Shown: positions 18,077-26,828, numbered from the stretch's first letter. The stretch is 64,000 nt of DNA from Oscillospiraceae bacterium (GCA_017540645.1 JAFYAQ010000014.1:1-64000), one strand, 5' to 3'. Notes: generated by a model from the sequence alone, not told the origin. Numbers and translations: made by a program.

Positions 18077-19198
18077 ATGAAAAAGGTAATGCTGGTGTTC
18101 GGGACACGGCCGGAAGCGATCAAAATGTGTCCTCTTGTGCTGGAGCTGAAAAAGCGCCCCTCGATCCGTACCATCGTGTGCGTCACGGCCCAGCACCGTC
18201 AGATGCTCGATCAGGTCCTGTCCGCCTTTGACGTGGTACCCGATTACGATCTGGACATCATGAAGGACCGGCAGACGCTCTTTGATATCACCGCGGGGGT
18301 GCTCAGCCGGATCCAGCGGGTGCTGGAGGAGGTCCGCCCGGATGTGGTCCTTGTGCACGGAGACACGTCCACCACCTTTGTGACCGCCCTGGCCTGCTTT
18401 TACCTGCAGATCCCGGTGGGGCATGTGGAGGCGGGACTGCGGACCTATAACATTTACAGTCCTTACCCGGAGGAATTCAACCGTCAGGCCGTGGGCATCA
18501 TCAGCCAGTTCAACTTCGCCCCTACGCCCCTGTCAGCATCCAATCTGATCCGCGAGGGCAAAAAGGAAAGCACCATTTACATCACGGGAAACACCGTGAT
18601 CGACGCCATGCAGCACACGGTGAAAAAAGAATACTCTCACCCGGAGCTTGACTGGGTGGGAGACGGAAAGCTGATTTTTATCACCGCCCACAGAAGAGAG
18701 AATCTGGGGCAGCCCATGCATCACATGTTCCGGGCGATCCGCCGTGTTCTGGAGGAGCACCCGGAATGCCGGGCGGTGTATCCCATCCACATGAATCCGG
18801 CGGTCCGCCAGGCGGCGGAGGAAGAGCTGGGCGGCTGCGACAGGATCCACATCATCGAGCCTCTGGAGGTGTTCGACTGCCACAACTTTGAGGCGAGAAG
18901 CTATCTGTGCCTGACGGACAGCGGCGGGCTTCAGGAGGAATGCCCCAGCTACGGGGTCCCGGTCCTGGTCATGCGGAACACCACGGAAAGGCCGGAGGGC
19001 GTGGCCGCCGGCACGCTGAAGCTGGTCGGGACCGATGAGGAGACGATCTACCGCGCCTTCAAGCTGCTGCTGGAGGACCGGAACGAATATGACAAGATGA
19101 GCCGCGCCTGCAACCCGTACGGGGACGGTCACGCCTGCGAACGCATCGCGGACATCCTGGAGGGAAAGGCATATCAGCCCTGGCAGGCCCTGGGATAA
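18077..19198 (+). CDS. wecB: UDP-N-acetylglucosamine 2-epimerase (non-hydrolysing)
   Basis: A 373-residue cytosolic epimerase interconverting UDP-GlcNAc and UDP-ManNAc, the precursor route to ManNAc-containing wall or surface polymers. It begins with the signature LVFGTRPEAIKMCPLVLEL. Further blocks are VLVHGDTSTTF, VGHVEAGLRT, ITAHRRENLG, and the UDP-binding C-terminus LTDSGGLQEE. I chose the ATG at 18077 over one 7 codons upstream because AAGGAG precedes it. It follows der by 60 bp and may be co-transcribed. The MBOAT/SGNH pair beyond the terminator suggests a wider envelope-glycan neighbourhood. Confidence 0.95.
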   Translation: MKKVMLVFGTRPEAIKMCPLVLELKKRPSIRTIVCVTAQHRQMLDQVLSAFDVVPDYDLDIMKDRQTLFDITAGVLSRIQRVLEEVRPDVVLVHGDTSTTFVTALACFYLQIPVGHVEAGLRTYNIYSPYPEEFNRQAVGIISQFNFAPTPLSASNLIREGKKESTIYITGNTVIDAMQHTVKKEYSHPELDWVGDGKLIFITAHRRENLGQPMHHMFRAIRRVLEEHPECRAVYPIHMNPAVRQAAEEELGGCDRIHIIEPLEVFDCHNFEARSYLCLTDSGGLQEECPSYGVPVLVMRNTTERPEGVAAGTLKLVGTDEETIYRAFKLLLEDRNEYDKMSRACNPYGDGHACERIADILEGKAYQPWQALG

Positions 19199-19200
19199 AA

Positions 19201-19254
19201 AAACAGCAAAACGCATCGGGCAGGGGATCCCCTGCCCGATGCGTTTTGCTGTTT
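19201..19254. terminator. 54-bp perfect palindrome, bidirectional terminator
   Basis: A perfect inverted repeat with 27-bp arms (19201-19227 and 19228-19254), A-rich at the left edge and T-rich at the right. It begins 2 bp after the wecB stop and lies before the end of the convergent SGNH-like gene, so it should stop transcription from both sides. Confidence 0.9.
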
Positions 19255-19284
19255 ATTCAGCGGTAATCCGTTATTACTGTGCCG

Positions 19285-20286
19285 TTACGGGCTTTGGGAG
19301 CGGAGGATCGCCATCAGCCCGTCAACGGTATCCTCCGTGACATACACTCCGAAGCCGTCTTGATACAGCTCTTCGTACCGCGCCTGCCGGCACATGCAGT
19401 CGATCAGCATGTCGCCGACCTCCGCGGTGTAATGACTCGAGTCGATATAATTGGCGCAGTCCGTGGTGACGGCATTATATCCGCTGAAATTATAGTACGG
19501 CGTGATCCGCGCCAGTTCTTCCAGAAACTCCAGGTAGTTTTTTTCCAGCGACGCCCGATACGTGATCGAATACATGGGATTGGTGAATACGATCAGCTCC
19601 ACCCCATGCTCCTGGCACAGCCGGACCAGATCACGGATCTCCGCAAGCGTCTCCTCCAATCGGTAATTTCCCCCCATGCTGGGACTGGCATGATCAAAAT
19701 CATAGCTCGTCTCATACCCGTAGTCCGTATCCCAGCCGTAGCGGTAATACCGCTCCGCATAGCCTTCTGTGGGGGTATGCCCCTTTGTGACTTCCACGAC
19801 CGCGTCGATGACCATGGCCGGGTCAAAATAAAGCTTGACGAACTCCAGCCTGTTTTCCGCCAGATACTCATAGGGGCTGCGGATCGGCTGGGTGTAATGT
19901 CTGGCCGGGTCCATGGTGTAGGAGAGGCTGTCCAGACCGATGAACAGCTTTTTCGGAACGATCCCCGCCGAGATCAGCGTCCGGATATTGTCCAGATGTT
20001 CTTTCGGGGTCCCCTGGGAACAGGTCATATTGTAACAGCGGACATCCGGAATGTTTTCCACATGGATGTTTCCCACTCGGGAGGAGCCGAAAACAAAGGA
20101 ATCGAACCGGTCCGGGTGATGCAGGATATAGGACATTTTGATATAATTGTTATTGGGCTGGACGCCGTTATCCCGTATATGCTCCGTGTGCATCACATTG
20201 AAGGGGTCGATGATCGCACAGAGGAGGACATCAAAAACGGCTATGGCAGCAAGATAGGTGATCAGCTTGATCGCGAATTTTTTCAT
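19285..20286 (-). CDS. SGNH-like surface O-acetylation protein (DltD/AlgJ type)
   Basis: A 333-residue membrane-anchored protein. A single N-terminal helix (about 7-26) is followed by an extracellular domain with SGNH features: SFVFGSSRVGNIH (block I-like, FGSSR at 66-70) and a C-terminal block DSSHYTAEVG carrying the Asp-His pair. It lies 14 bp downstream of an MBOAT O-acyltransferase gene. Such pairs pass acyl groups (usually acetyl) across the membrane onto exported polysaccharides or wall polymers, as in AlgI/AlgJ and DltB/DltD. The acceptor glycan is unknown; wecB just across the terminator is a possible hint. Confidence 0.85.
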   Translation of the reverse strand: MKKFAIKLITYLAAIAVFDVLLCAIIDPFNVMHTEHIRDNGVQPNNNYIKMSYILHHPDRFDSFVFGSSRVGNIHVENIPDVRCYNMTCSQGTPKEHLDNIRTLISAGIVPKKLFIGLDSLSYTMDPARHYTQPIRSPYEYLAENRLEFVKLYFDPAMVIDAVVEVTKGHTPTEGYAERYYRYGWDTDYGYETSYDFDHASPSMGGNYRLEETLAEIRDLVRLCQEHGVELIVFTNPMYSITYRASLEKNYLEFLEELARITPYYNFSGYNAVTTDCANYIDSSHYTAEVGDMLIDCMCRQARYEELYQDGFGVYVTEDTVDGLMAILRSQSP

Positions 20287-20300
20287 ACGGCAAAATCATC

Positions 20301-21752
20301 CTAAAACTGGAAATACACGAAGGCGACCTCTCCCATGGCGTGGAAAAACAGCACCGAGAGGATCAGCGCGATATAAACGCCGTGCCGCACAAGGGCAGGC
20401 CGCCGGCCGATCCATTCGATCACATCCGTTTTCAGGGAGGCGTAATCATACGCCGCCAGCACGAGCAGGAAGAAGGCGAAGCGGATCAGCGCGCTTCCGT
20501 CCGTCCCGGTGACCAGGCGTTTTCCGGCCGACAAGCCTTTGACCAGGTAGGTAAGAGGCTGGTCGACGCCGTAAAACATATGCCCAAAGACGTAGAGTGC
20601 CTCCCGGATGTTCTGGGCGCGGAAAAACACCCAGGAGCAGAGGGAAAACACGAACACCAGCAGCACTCTCAGCATCCGCAGGAGCGGAGCCGTCTCTCCC
20701 TTTTTTCGCAGTCCGAGCCTGTTTTCCGCGATCTGCGCGGCTCCGTGGATGCCGCCCCAGATCACGAAGGTCCAGTTTGCCCCGTGCCACAATCCGCTGA
20801 CAAGAAAGGTCAGCAGCAGGTTCAGATCATGCCGAAGCTTTCCCACGCGGTTTCCCCCCAGGGGGATATACACATAGTCCCGAAACCAGGTGGAGAGGGA
20901 AATATGCCAGCGGCTCCAGAATTCGCGGATGCTGGCGGAAAAATACGGGCTTTTGAAATTCTCCATCAATTCGATGCCCAAAAGCTTGGCCGTCCCCCGG
21001 GCGATATCGGAATAGGCCGAAAAGTCGCAGTAGATCTGGATCGTGAAAAAGAACGCCGCCAGAATCAGCACAAAGCCCCGATAGGAATACACATTGTCAA
21101 ATACTTTATCCGCATATGCGGCGATAAAATCCGCGATGACGAGTTTTTTGAAAAAGCCCCACGCCATCAGCTTGAGTCCGTATGTGGCCTGATGATAGTC
21201 GAAGCGGTGTTCGGCTTTGATCTGGGGCAGGAGATTTCGTGTCCGCTCGATCGGGCCGGCCACAAGCTGCGGGAAAAAAGAAACGAAGGTGGCATATACC
21301 CCAAAATTGTGTTCCGCCCGGATGTCTCCCCGGTATACGTCGATCACATAGCTCAGAGTCTGGAAAGTATAAAAGGAGATGCCGACGGGCAGCAGGAGCC
21401 TTAAGGTGACGGGATGCAGCCGGATCCCCACCAGCCCGAACAGATTCGTCAGCGACCCTGCGAAGAAATTGAAGTACTTGAATACGAACAGCACGCCCAG
21501 ACAGGCAAGCAGCGTCATCCAGAGGATCGTCTTTTTCCGGGATCGCTTGTCTGTCTTTTCCATGGCCAGGGCCGCGAAGAACGATATAACGGTGGTAAAA
21601 ACGATCAGAACTACGTATTTCACATTCCAGCTCATGTAGAAATAGTAGCTTGCCGCCAGGAGCAGAGGCCACCGGCCTTTATGCGGCAGGGCCCAATAAA
21701 TCGCAAATACGACCGGCAGAAAAACCGCAAATTGTAACGAGTTGAACAGCAT
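20301..21752 (-). CDS. MBOAT-family membrane O-acyltransferase
   Basis: A polytopic membrane acyltransferase of the MBOAT family (AlgI/DltB/PatA type), 483 residues. Core motifs are present: FFPQLVAGPIERTRNLLPQI, CDFSAYSDIARG, REFWSRWHISLSTWFRDYVYIPLGG, and the catalytic His in SGLWHGANWTF (about residue 323). I chose the ATG at 21752 because family members nearly always begin MLFNS; an in-frame ATG four codons upstream (21764) is the alternative. It is expressed from a TTGATA/TATAAT promoter and is coupled to the SGNH-like gene. Confidence 0.93.
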   Translation of the reverse strand: MLFNSLQFAVFLPVVFAIYWALPHKGRWPLLLAASYYFYMSWNVKYVVLIVFTTVISFFAALAMEKTDKRSRKKTILWMTLLACLGVLFVFKYFNFFAGSLTNLFGLVGIRLHPVTLRLLLPVGISFYTFQTLSYVIDVYRGDIRAEHNFGVYATFVSFFPQLVAGPIERTRNLLPQIKAEHRFDYHQATYGLKLMAWGFFKKLVIADFIAAYADKVFDNVYSYRGFVLILAAFFFTIQIYCDFSAYSDIARGTAKLLGIELMENFKSPYFSASIREFWSRWHISLSTWFRDYVYIPLGGNRVGKLRHDLNLLLTFLVSGLWHGANWTFVIWGGIHGAAQIAENRLGLRKKGETAPLLRMLRVLLVFVFSLCSWVFFRAQNIREALYVFGHMFYGVDQPLTYLVKGLSAGKRLVTGTDGSALIRFAFFLLVLAAYDYASLKTDVIEWIGRRPALVRHGVYIALILSVLFFHAMGEVAFVYFQF

Positions 21753-21793
21753 CCGCTTTCCCATCCATGTTCCGCGTGTAGTATCTTTGCCTC

Positions 21794-21822
21794 ATTATAT
21801 CGAGTCATGGGGGCAATATCAA
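21794..21822 (-). promoter_or_regulatory. Sigma-A promoter for the MBOAT/SGNH operon
   Basis: On the minus strand, TTGATA (21817-21822) and TATAAT (21794-21799) are separated by 17 bp, about 40 bp before the start codon. Confidence 0.85.
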
Positions 21823-21881
21823 GTTTTTGTGGGGCGGCGGCCCGGACCGATCCTCATGACGGCCCGACAGCCGACCGGCGT

Positions 21882-22706
21882 CTAAAACCCGCGATCGGCC
21901 AGGCCCTTTACGATCTCCTTATATACGTCGCAGATATCGGCGACGCCGGCTCTGCCCTGCTTTGCGGAGAGAGGTGCGCGGCGGAAATCGATCTCGTCGT
22001 AATGGGAGACGCCCCGGTTCGTGCGTCCGGTGAGAAGGGTGAAGGATTCTCCCCATTTTGCCGAGTCCACACTGACCAGACCGTCGTTATCCCCTTCGAT
22101 CATTTTTACAATGATATTTGCTGTCGAAAGATGGATGTCCGAGAGCGGGGTCTTCATCACGCCGGCAAAGCTTTGATAATATACGCCCGGAACATCCGGG
22201 TTTTCTTCGTTGAATCGCTGGGCGTATGAAGTCGAGAAATCCCTGCAGACAGCGTAGAAGTCGGGCTTCGTATCTCCGATCAGCCCGATCCAGTTGTCGA
22301 CGGCAAAGGCCGCGATGTTGAACAGGGAGTCGGGCGCTTTCAGCAGCCGGTCGATGGTCTTCGATCCCCGGTGGGGCGTGCCGATGGTGGTGATGCTCGC
22401 TATATGCCCGCCCATCCCCAAAGAGGAGGCGGCCATGCGCGCCTCCAGACCGCCTTTGGAGTGGGCGATGATGTTTATTTTCTCTGCTCCCGTTTCCTCC
22501 AGGATCTGGCGGATCCGCGCTTTGATCGTTTTTGCATTGTCCTCCACCCGGGCCCAGCAGTCTTGATTCCCGTAGAAAAGCTCCGCGCCCGCGCCGGAGA
22601 GCGCATTGGGTATCCGGCCCCAGTACAGCGGCCACTTCAGATCTCTGAAGCCGACGCCGTGGAGCAGCAGGAGCGGATATTTTGTTTTCCCGTTATTGTT
22701 TTCCAT
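21882..22706 (-). CDS. Alpha/beta-hydrolase, triacylglycerol-lipase-like
   Basis: A 274-residue alpha/beta hydrolase without a signal peptide. The N-terminus has the oxyanion-hole type LLLLHGVGF, the nucleophile elbow is AHSKGG (Ser about residue 94), and TIGTPHRGS follows, as in bacterial lipases related to the GHSQGG class. A later Asp (EGDNDGLVS) and His (GVSHYDE) complete a plausible triad. It is the last of three minus-strand genes (MBL hydrolase, phosphorylase-like, lipase-like). The substrate is unknown; a cytosolic esterase is likely. Confidence 0.82.
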   Translation of the reverse strand: MENNNGKTKYPLLLLHGVGFRDLKWPLYWGRIPNALSGAGAELFYGNQDCWARVEDNAKTIKARIRQILEETGAEKINIIAHSKGGLEARMAASSLGMGGHIASITTIGTPHRGSKTIDRLLKAPDSLFNIAAFAVDNWIGLIGDTKPDFYAVCRDFSTSYAQRFNEENPDVPGVYYQSFAGVMKTPLSDIHLSTANIIVKMIEGDNDGLVSVDSAKWGESFTLLTGRTNRGVSHYDEIDFRRAPLSAKQGRAGVADICDVYKEIVKGLADRGF

Positions 22707-22763
22707 TCTCTCAGCCCCCGGGAAACATTTCCTTTTGTCATATCGTTTTGACGCTACCCTGTG

Positions 22764-23552
22764 TCACAGATCGGCCGTATACTCCGCAAGCGCAAGGGCG
22801 ATTTCAAAATGCCCGGAATCGTGCTGCGTGTGCTTGATCTGCCCCTCTTCTTTTCTGTTTGTCCATTCCGGCGCATCCAGAAGATCGCCGCCGGTAAAGA
22901 ACATGTAGACTTCAAGGCCCCTGAAGTCGCAGACCGCCTGGACGGCAGAGCCTTCCATCTCCACGCAGATGCATCCGTCCGCCTTGTGCTTTTCGAAGCT
23001 GCTGACGGTCTCCCGATAGAAAGCGTCTGTTGTCCATGTTTTGCCCGGGACATAAGGGATGCCGCTTTTTCTCATGAACGCTTCCACGATGTTTGAATTC
23101 CTGATCCTGATATAGTCTGATGCCGGCGCGTAGTGATACGATGTACCCTCGTCTCTGTACGCCTCTGTGGGGACCATGACCTTGCCTCTGGCAATGTCCT
23201 TGTCCAGACAGCCCGCGCCGCCGAAATGGATGATCTTTCGGGTGTTGAGGATCTCCCGGATCTCCTCCACCGACGCCGCGCAGGCGGGCGCTCCCACCCA
23301 GGTCTTGGAAAAGCCGTATTTCCTGCCTTGGTATTCCAGACAGTAAACAGGCGTCGAGCCGTGGGCAAGCCGCAGTTCCCCGACATTCTCACAGGGGTAG
23401 TTTTCGACCACATACTTTTCAATCAAATGAGAAAACGTGAAGATCACGGCCTCCACCGCGGGCGCATTTTCGTTTATTGTCGGATTGATTTTTGCCGGGG
23501 ACCGATCATCATATGCGCTTGTTATCACAGGAATTACCCCTTTCAAGATCAC
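22764..23552 (-). CDS. Nucleoside phosphorylase-family protein
   Basis: A 262-residue protein of the purine/uridine phosphorylase (PNP_UDP) family, which splits nucleosides with phosphate. Visible features are the phosphate-site glycine block IIHFGGAGCLDKDI, a substrate-side stretch VMVPTEAYRDEGTS, and the ribose-binding CVEMEGSAVQAVC with the typical MEGSA. The family is hexameric and cytosolic. Base specificity cannot be assigned. Its start overlaps the stop of the upstream MBL gene by 4 bp, so the two are translationally coupled. Confidence 0.85.
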   Translation of the reverse strand: MILKGVIPVITSAYDDRSPAKINPTINENAPAVEAVIFTFSHLIEKYVVENYPCENVGELRLAHGSTPVYCLEYQGRKYGFSKTWVGAPACAASVEEIREILNTRKIIHFGGAGCLDKDIARGKVMVPTEAYRDEGTSYHYAPASDYIRIRNSNIVEAFMRKSGIPYVPGKTWTTDAFYRETVSSFEKHKADGCICVEMEGSAVQAVCDFRGLEVYMFFTGGDLLDAPEWTNRKEEGQIKHTQHDSGHFEIALALAEYTADL

Positions 23553-24316
23553 AGCAGTTCTTCTGCTTTTCTCAGCTGCATCGGCGATACCCTGCCGCGG
23601 TATTCCCGCGTGATCCTTGATACGTCGACCGGGATCAGGCCCGTCATGGGTGGGAAGGCGTCGTCATAGTGATCCAGCAGTACTCTTTTGGGTCTCAGCC
23701 GTTCTATTACCCGGGCGGCATGGGTATAGGTATCCTCCCAGCCGTTATACGGCAAAACAAGGACATCGGCATTTTGCGGATAGACGATATCCTCCCGGAG
23801 GTTCAGGCTCCCCATAAGAGAGACGGTCTTCCCCTCCGCTTCGATCTGGTAAAAGACCGTTTCATCCTTCTCCCGGCAGAGTCTGTTTTCTTTCAATAAA
23901 AATGGCAGGTTCCCTCTGTTTTCGGATCTGAGCAGTTTCCACACGATGGCAGGATCCGCTTTCGGCAAAACAGCATGTCTCCCATGGATCGCGGTAATCA
24001 AAAAACCTCCGACGTCATATTGTTTTCCGAATTCGATCTCCCTCAGATTTTTTCCCGGGACGCCTTTCCTTGAGAGCGTCTGAAGGGGTGTCTTTGTGCA
24101 ATATATCTTTGTCTGGGGATTTCTCGAGACGATCTCCGGAATGGAGACGATATGATCAAAATGGCCATGGGTCACTAAAATGTCTGTGAAGCCGTCGAAC
24201 TCTTCGAGTTTCACGGCTGTTTTCGAGCCTTTCAGCGGTACAAACGGATCAAACAGGATGCGGCCTGCAGACGCCGTGATCTCTACGGATGCCGTACCGT
24301 GCCATATGAATTCCAT
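23549..24316 (-). CDS. MBL-fold metallohydrolase
   Basis: A 255-residue metallo-beta-lactamase-fold hydrolase. It has WHGTASVEI at the start, the metal motif THGHFDHI (HxHxDH), a later HGRHAV, and a C-terminal LLDHYDDAFPP, resembling UlaG/YtkL-type MBL proteins that use water to open esters, lactones or phosphodiesters. I chose the ATG at 24316 because GAGGG lies 7 bp upstream; the ATG two codons earlier abuts that sequence. It is read from a near-consensus promoter at 24351-24379. Confidence 0.88.
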   Translation of the reverse strand: MEFIWHGTASVEITASAGRILFDPFVPLKGSKTAVKLEEFDGFTDILVTHGHFDHIVSIPEIVSRNPQTKIYCTKTPLQTLSRKGVPGKNLREIEFGKQYDVGGFLITAIHGRHAVLPKADPAIVWKLLRSENRGNLPFLLKENRLCREKDETVFYQIEAEGKTVSLMGSLNLREDIVYPQNADVLVLPYNGWEDTYTHAARVIERLRPKRVLLDHYDDAFPPMTGLIPVDVSRITREYRGRVSPMQLRKAEELL

Positions 24317-24350
24317 TTTCATCCCTCGCAAATCCCGGTTTGTCGAGATG

Positions 24351-24379
24351 ATTATACCAAGCTCCCTTCGCTGAATCAA
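24351..24379 (-). promoter_or_regulatory. Sigma-A promoter for the MBL/phosphorylase/lipase operon
   Basis: On the minus strand, TTGATT (24374-24379) and TATAAT (24351-24356) are 17 bp apart, about 35 bp before the MBL start. Confidence 0.83.
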
Positions 24380-24387
24380 TAAAGAAA

Positions 24388-24459
24388 GCTCCCTTGCCTT
24401 TGGGAGCGCGTTTTGTCAAGAGGAAAAATATCCCTCGAACTGTTTTTCAGTTCGAGGGA
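24388..24459 (-). terminator. Two hairpins ending the 24467-24778 gene
   Basis: A perfect 12-bp stem with a T5 loop (24431-24442 with 24448-24459) is followed on the minus strand by TATTTTTCC. A second, shorter hairpin lies at 24388-24407. The first is a credible terminator for the small minus-strand gene. Confidence 0.75.
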
Positions 24460-24466
24460 AAAATCT

Positions 24467-24778
24467 CTATATTATTTCGTTTGTGGGTCGGGCGTTGCGG
24501 ATCCGCCCGGTCACATCCCGCACCGCCATGTTGGCGGCCAGCAGGTTCGGCCGGTCGTCCTCATCCACGTCCACGTGGAAAACCCGCCGCAGCCGCCGCT
24601 CGCCCCGGGCCATAAGCCTGGGGTCCAGCGCCGTCCAGCCGAACACCGGGTACTCCGAGGTGGTCCACACCCGGTAGACCACCCCCCGGTCGATCAGCTC
24701 CGCCTCCACCCGGCGGAACTCATCCTCGTCGCTGGAGATATATACCGTAAACTCTTTGATGCTTCTTTTGCCGAACAT
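24467..24778 (-). CDS. Conserved small protein of unknown function
   Basis: A 103-residue cytosolic protein, start chosen at ATG 24778 with a GAGGAG-type site just upstream. It begins FGKRSIKEFTVYISSDEDEFRRVEAELIDRG, which reads as a beta-alpha unit like that of small proteins in this family of genomes with a DUF2007 flavour (a short ferredoxin-like fold); this assignment is weak. The C-terminal part is basic and Arg-rich (GERRLRRVFHVDVDEDDRP). It is transcribed alone. Confidence 0.65.
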   Translation of the reverse strand: MFGKRSIKEFTVYISSDEDEFRRVEAELIDRGVVYRVWTTSEYPVFGWTALDPRLMARGERRLRRVFHVDVDEDDRPNLLAANMAVRDVTGRIRNARPTNEII

Positions 24779-25011
24779 AGCCGTCCACTCCTCGGGATAT
24801 GCGCTTTTTTCATTATACCAGCCATCGCCGCCCATAGCAAGCGATCCGGAAACGGGCAGCAGGGACATGACATTCCGGCAGAAACTGCCGATCTGCAAAA
24901 TCTGCGGCTCTCCGTCCGGCAGATCCCAATCAACGGCTTACCGAATCGATCACGCCTGTGATGATCTCCGGATCGGGATATAAGGTTATACTGTTTTGGG
25001 GCGGAAAATGC

Positions 25012-25099
25012 GGGATTCGACCTGCCCTGCGGGGCAGGCCGCCTCGCGGCTCTGGGCTGCCCCCGGCAGCCCATTCACTCCCGCTCGGGTTCGAATCCC
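25012..25099. repeat. Cloverleaf-like structured element with tRNA T-arm-like edge
   Basis: An 88-base element closed by a 9-bp outer stem (25012-25020 with 25091-25099). Inside are four hairpins: 25021-25027/25032-25038 (7 bp), 25039-25042/25046-25049 (4 bp), 25054-25061/25065-25072 (8 bp) and 25080-25083/25086-25089 (4 bp). The right edge GGGTTCGAATCCC matches a tRNA T-arm. No acceptor stem or anticodon arm fits, so it is not a working tRNA. It sits next to a real tRNA-Ser gene. Confidence 0.6.
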
Positions 25100-25112
25100 T
25101 ACGGGGTTCTAT

Positions 25113-25153
25113 CAAATAACAAAGCCTGCCGTAAGGGCAGGCTTTGTTATTTG
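25113..25153. terminator. Hairpin terminator beside tRNA-Ser
   Basis: A perfect 18-bp stem (25113-25130 with 25136-25153, loop GTAAG) directly follows the tRNA-Ser gene on the minus strand, with A/T-rich stem ends. Confidence 0.8.
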
Positions 25154-25243
25154 GCGGAGAAGGAGGGATTCGAACCCTCGAACACCTTATGGGTGTTACA
25201 CGATTTCCAATCGTGCGCGCTCGACCAACTACGCGACTTCTCC
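25152..25243 (-). tRNA. tRNA-Ser (anticodon GGA)
   Basis: A class II tRNA with acceptor GGAGAAG/CTTCTCC, D-arm, anticodon loop TTGGAAA (anticodon GGA), a long variable arm (AACACC...GGTGTT) and T-arm GAGGGTTCGAATCCCTC. CCA is encoded at the 3' end. Reads UCC/UCU serine codons. Confidence 0.97.
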
Positions 25244-25353
25244 GTATCGGTCAAACTGAACAGCTATATTCAATTCAGCTTGCTTACTATACCAAATGGG
25301 GTGGACAAAGTCAAGAAAAACTTGTCTCTTTTTTTGATTTTTCCTGATGGCTG

Positions 25354-25382
25354 TGGACAATTCCCGGCGGCGGTGCTATAGT
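25354..25382 (+). promoter_or_regulatory. Probable sigma-A promoter for the second MATE gene
   Basis: TGGACA (25354-25359) and TATAGT (25377-25382) with 17 bp between, 32 bp before the start codon. Confidence 0.7.
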
Positions 25383-25414
25383 TTCTTTCATTCCTGACAG
25401 CGGGAGGTCGGCGC

Positions 25415-26785
25415 ATGTCCTTGAAAACTCTTCTCCGCAACCCGGCGGCGGAGCCCATTTTCACCGAGCGGGAGATCCTTCGGATGACGGGTCCCTTCAT
25501 ATTGAGCTTTGCCCTCTCCCTGCTGGTGGGTATGCTGGACACCATCATGGTCTCCAGCGTGGGCGACGCGGCGGTCTCCGGCGTGTCCATCGTGGACAAC
25601 GTGATGCAGCTGGTGGTCTTCGTCTTCATGGCCTTCGGCACCGGCGGGGCCGTGGTGGCCGGGCAATATCTGGGCAGCGGCGAGCGGGAGCAGGCCGACC
25701 GCTGCGCCCGGCAGCTGGTATGGCTCTCGGGCAGTGTGTCCGTGTTGATCATGCTGCTGCTGTTTGCCGCGCGCTTTCCCATCCTTCGGGGCTTTTTCGG
25801 CAGCATCACCCCCGAGGTGCTGCGCGAGGCCGGCATTTACATCACCATCACCGTGTTCTCTCTGCCCGCCATGGCCATCTTTGAATCCGGCATGGCCATC
25901 TTCCGGGCCATGGGGGACTCCAGGACCACGCTGCGCGTCTCCCTGGTGATGAACACCATCAACGTGGTAGGAAACGCAGTGCTGATCTACGGCTTCGGCA
26001 TGGGCACGGCGGGCGTAGCGATCCCCACCCTGGCGTCCCGCTGGGTCGCCGCCATCCTGGCCATGCATTTTCTGACCGATGAAAACAAGCTAATCCATCT
26101 CCCCCGCTCCCTGCAGCCCCTGGCGGACGGACCTCTGATCCGGAAAATTTTGAAGGTCGGCGTGCCCAACGGGGTGGAAAACGGCATTTTCCAGCTGGGC
26201 AAGCTGATCGTGGTGCGGATCATCACCGGCTTCGGCACGGCGGCCATCGCCGCAAACGCTGTGGCGGTGATCCTGACCAACATCATCTCCGTCCCCGGCT
26301 GGGGGCTGAACAACAGCGCCATGACCGTGATCTCCCGCTGCGTGGGCAAGAGCGACTTCGATCAGGCCCGGTACTACCACAAACTGCTGACGGCGCTGTC
26401 CTACGCGGTGCTGACGGTCTGGGCAGGGGTGATGGTCCTGTTCCTCCCCTGGACCTTGCGTCTGTTCACCGGCATCTCTCCGGAGGCCGCGGCCATCGCC
26501 CGCGCCATGGTCCTCTGGCACGCGGCGGGCACGGTGCTGTTCTGGGTCCCCGCCTTTCTGCAGCCCACCGCCCTCCGGGCCGCCGGGGACGTGAATTACG
26601 CCATGACCGTGTCCATCGTCTCCATGTGGCTGTTCCGGGTGGGCGGCGCCTGGCTTTTGACGCGCTGTACCGCGCTGGGGGCGCCGGGGACCTGGGCGGC
26701 CATGGGTCTGGACTGGGCCTTCCGGGCCGCGCTGTATATCCCCCGCTGGCGGAGCGGAAAATGGGAATCCAAACGGGTGATTTGA
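25415..26785 (+). CDS. MATE-family efflux protein
   Basis: A 456-residue exporter with about 12 predicted helices. The first half begins with a cytosolic segment, then MTGPFILSFALSLLVGMLDTIMVSSVGDAAVSGVS, the MATE N-terminal pattern; the second half repeats it (KILKVGVPNGVENGIFQLGKL). It differs clearly from the MATE protein at 12778-14196, so it is a paralogue and not a recent copy. GGGAGG lies 7 bp before the ATG. It is monocistronic, with a terminator 45 bp after the stop. The substrate is unknown. Confidence 0.92.
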   Translation: MSLKTLLRNPAAEPIFTEREILRMTGPFILSFALSLLVGMLDTIMVSSVGDAAVSGVSIVDNVMQLVVFVFMAFGTGGAVVAGQYLGSGEREQADRCARQLVWLSGSVSVLIMLLLFAARFPILRGFFGSITPEVLREAGIYITITVFSLPAMAIFESGMAIFRAMGDSRTTLRVSLVMNTINVVGNAVLIYGFGMGTAGVAIPTLASRWVAAILAMHFLTDENKLIHLPRSLQPLADGPLIRKILKVGVPNGVENGIFQLGKLIVVRIITGFGTAAIAANAVAVILTNIISVPGWGLNNSAMTVISRCVGKSDFDQARYYHKLLTALSYAVLTVWAGVMVLFLPWTLRLFTGISPEAAAIARAMVLWHAAGTVLFWVPAFLQPTALRAAGDVNYAMTVSIVSMWLFRVGGAWLLTRCTALGAPGTWAAMGLDWAFRAALYIPRWRSGKWESKRVI

Positions 26786-26828
26786 TCGCCCTTTCGACAG
26801 AAAAGGCGGATCAACGCATAATTTAAAG

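Noticed and set aside
25000..25112. A second tRNA gene next to tRNA-Ser
   Set aside because: A T-arm-like sequence is present but no acceptor stem or anticodon arm can be formed on either strand.
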